A stretch of 5,426 nt of DNA from Candidatus Bathyarchaeota archaeon (lineage in GTDB: Archaea; Thermoproteota; Bathyarchaeia; Bathyarchaeales; Bathyarchaeaceae), in NCBI GenBank assembly GCA_003662715.1, contig QMYO01000147.1:1-5426 (forward strand), written 5' to 3'. The notes below the pieces were generated by a model. The model was not told the DNA's origin. It saw only the letters and a list, made by a program, of their open reading frames with translations, and searched no databases. The first letter of the stretch is position 1. Each line of letters begins with the position of its first letter. Shown here piece by piece: positions 5,100 through 5,426 of the stretch. The position numbers were made by a program, and so were the translations under genes.

Positions 5100-5426
5100 T
5101 TATGGGGTTTTGTTTATCTCTAGGAGGCTTGTGAGGATTCTTTTTTCTAGTTCTTTTACTTTTGTGTTGTTTACTTTTCTGTTTAGTTGTTTGTAGAAGT
5201 TGCCGTTGTGGTATTTGCTTTTGAGTTTGTAGTGAGTAAGTTCGTGGAGTAGTAGGTATTTGATGCATTCTTGGTCTAGTCGTGGAAGTATGTCTTTGTT
5301 TATTCTTATTGTATTGTTTTTTAGGGATATGGATGCGGCTTTTGTTTTCATGGGTTTTAGTTCTATTTTTATTTTTTCGGAGATGCCTAGGTCTTGTTTG
5401 ATTTCGTTTAGAGTTTCTGTTAGTTG
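5100..5426 (-). CDS. HExxH zinc metallopeptidase, DUF45/YgjP (SprT/WLM-like) family, 5' end outside window
   Basis: The frame is open to the right edge, so the first methionine inside (5349-5351) is internal and about 25 further residues are visible upstream, including LNEIKQDLGI and IKIELKPMKTKAASISL. The active site is LLLHELTHYKLKSKYHNGNFY: HELTH gives two zinc ligands and the general-base Glu, and the downstream H in YHNGNF, eight residues after the second ligand, fits the third ligand of the family. The KPMKTKAAS...IRIN...L..L....IKYLLLHELTH order is typical of the short archaeal DUF45 proteins. Related proteins include M48-like and WLM/Spartan-type peptidases, but the natural substrate of this family is not established. 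It precedes the transglutaminase-like gene by 22 bp on the same strand, probably in one transcript. Confidence 0.8.
   Translation of the reverse strand, partial: QLTETLNEIKQDLGISEKIKIELKPMKTKAASISLKNNTIRINKDILPRLDQECIKYLLLHELTHYKLKSKYHNGNFYKQLNRKVNNTKVKELEKRILTSLLEINKTP

Noticed and set aside
5074..5268. Minus-strand 64-codon frame rich in Gln, Lys and Pro
   Set aside because: It is the shifted frame of the metallopeptidase gene, which carries the HELTH motif; the composition is an artefact of A-rich codons.
1..5426. tRNA gene, CRISPR array, insertion-sequence ends or att core
   Set aside because: I looked for a T-loop GTTCGA-type motif with a cloverleaf, regularly spaced repeats and matching terminal inverted repeats, and saw none. 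The TTCGAA-like hits lie inside coding sequence.

Overview
The window looks archaeal. Two genes have good GGAGGT-type ribosome-binding sites in front of probable starts (one ATG, one TTG). Another gene has a TATA-like box about 30 bp before its ATG, as expected for a nearly leaderless transcript. Several proteins (a Zn-ribbon recombinase start, a PolB-exonuclease-like protein and a short HExxH metallopeptidase) are of archaeal type. The style resembles Bathyarchaeia or related TACK archaea, but the lineage is inferred and cannot be proved from this sequence.

Left part (1 to about 2490, all on the minus strand): a compact operon of a mobile or formerly mobile element. In transcription order it encodes a 110-aa Cys-containing protein, a 60-aa Cys-rich protein, a 514-aa D5/DUF3631-like helicase ATPase with a C-terminal zinc finger, a ribbon-helix-helix protein, and the start of a tyrosine-recombinase-type integrase that runs off the left edge. 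The genes overlap or lie within about 12 bp of each other. This reads as a replication, regulation and integration module. No primase is visible.

Middle part (about 2490 to 3725): an A/T-rich intergenic segment and a 310-aa minus-strand protein. That protein has an N-terminal zinc site, an AT-hook-like RGRPP and a helical domain with a helix-turn-helix that resembles one cyclin repeat of archaeal TFB. I think it is a transcription regulator, possibly a diverged TFB relative. Its G+C is visibly lower than that of the helicase gene. A 160-bp divergent promoter region separates it from the next gene.

Right part (3726 to 5426): a plus-strand stand-alone DEDD 3'-5' exonuclease (PolB-exonuclease/YprB type) converges with a minus-strand pair. 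The pair is a membrane-anchored transglutaminase-like protease homologue preceded by a partial HExxH metallopeptidase that runs off the right edge. These look more like chromosomal genes. The element boundary, if there is one in this window, probably lies between about 2500 and 4240, but no attachment site could be recognised.
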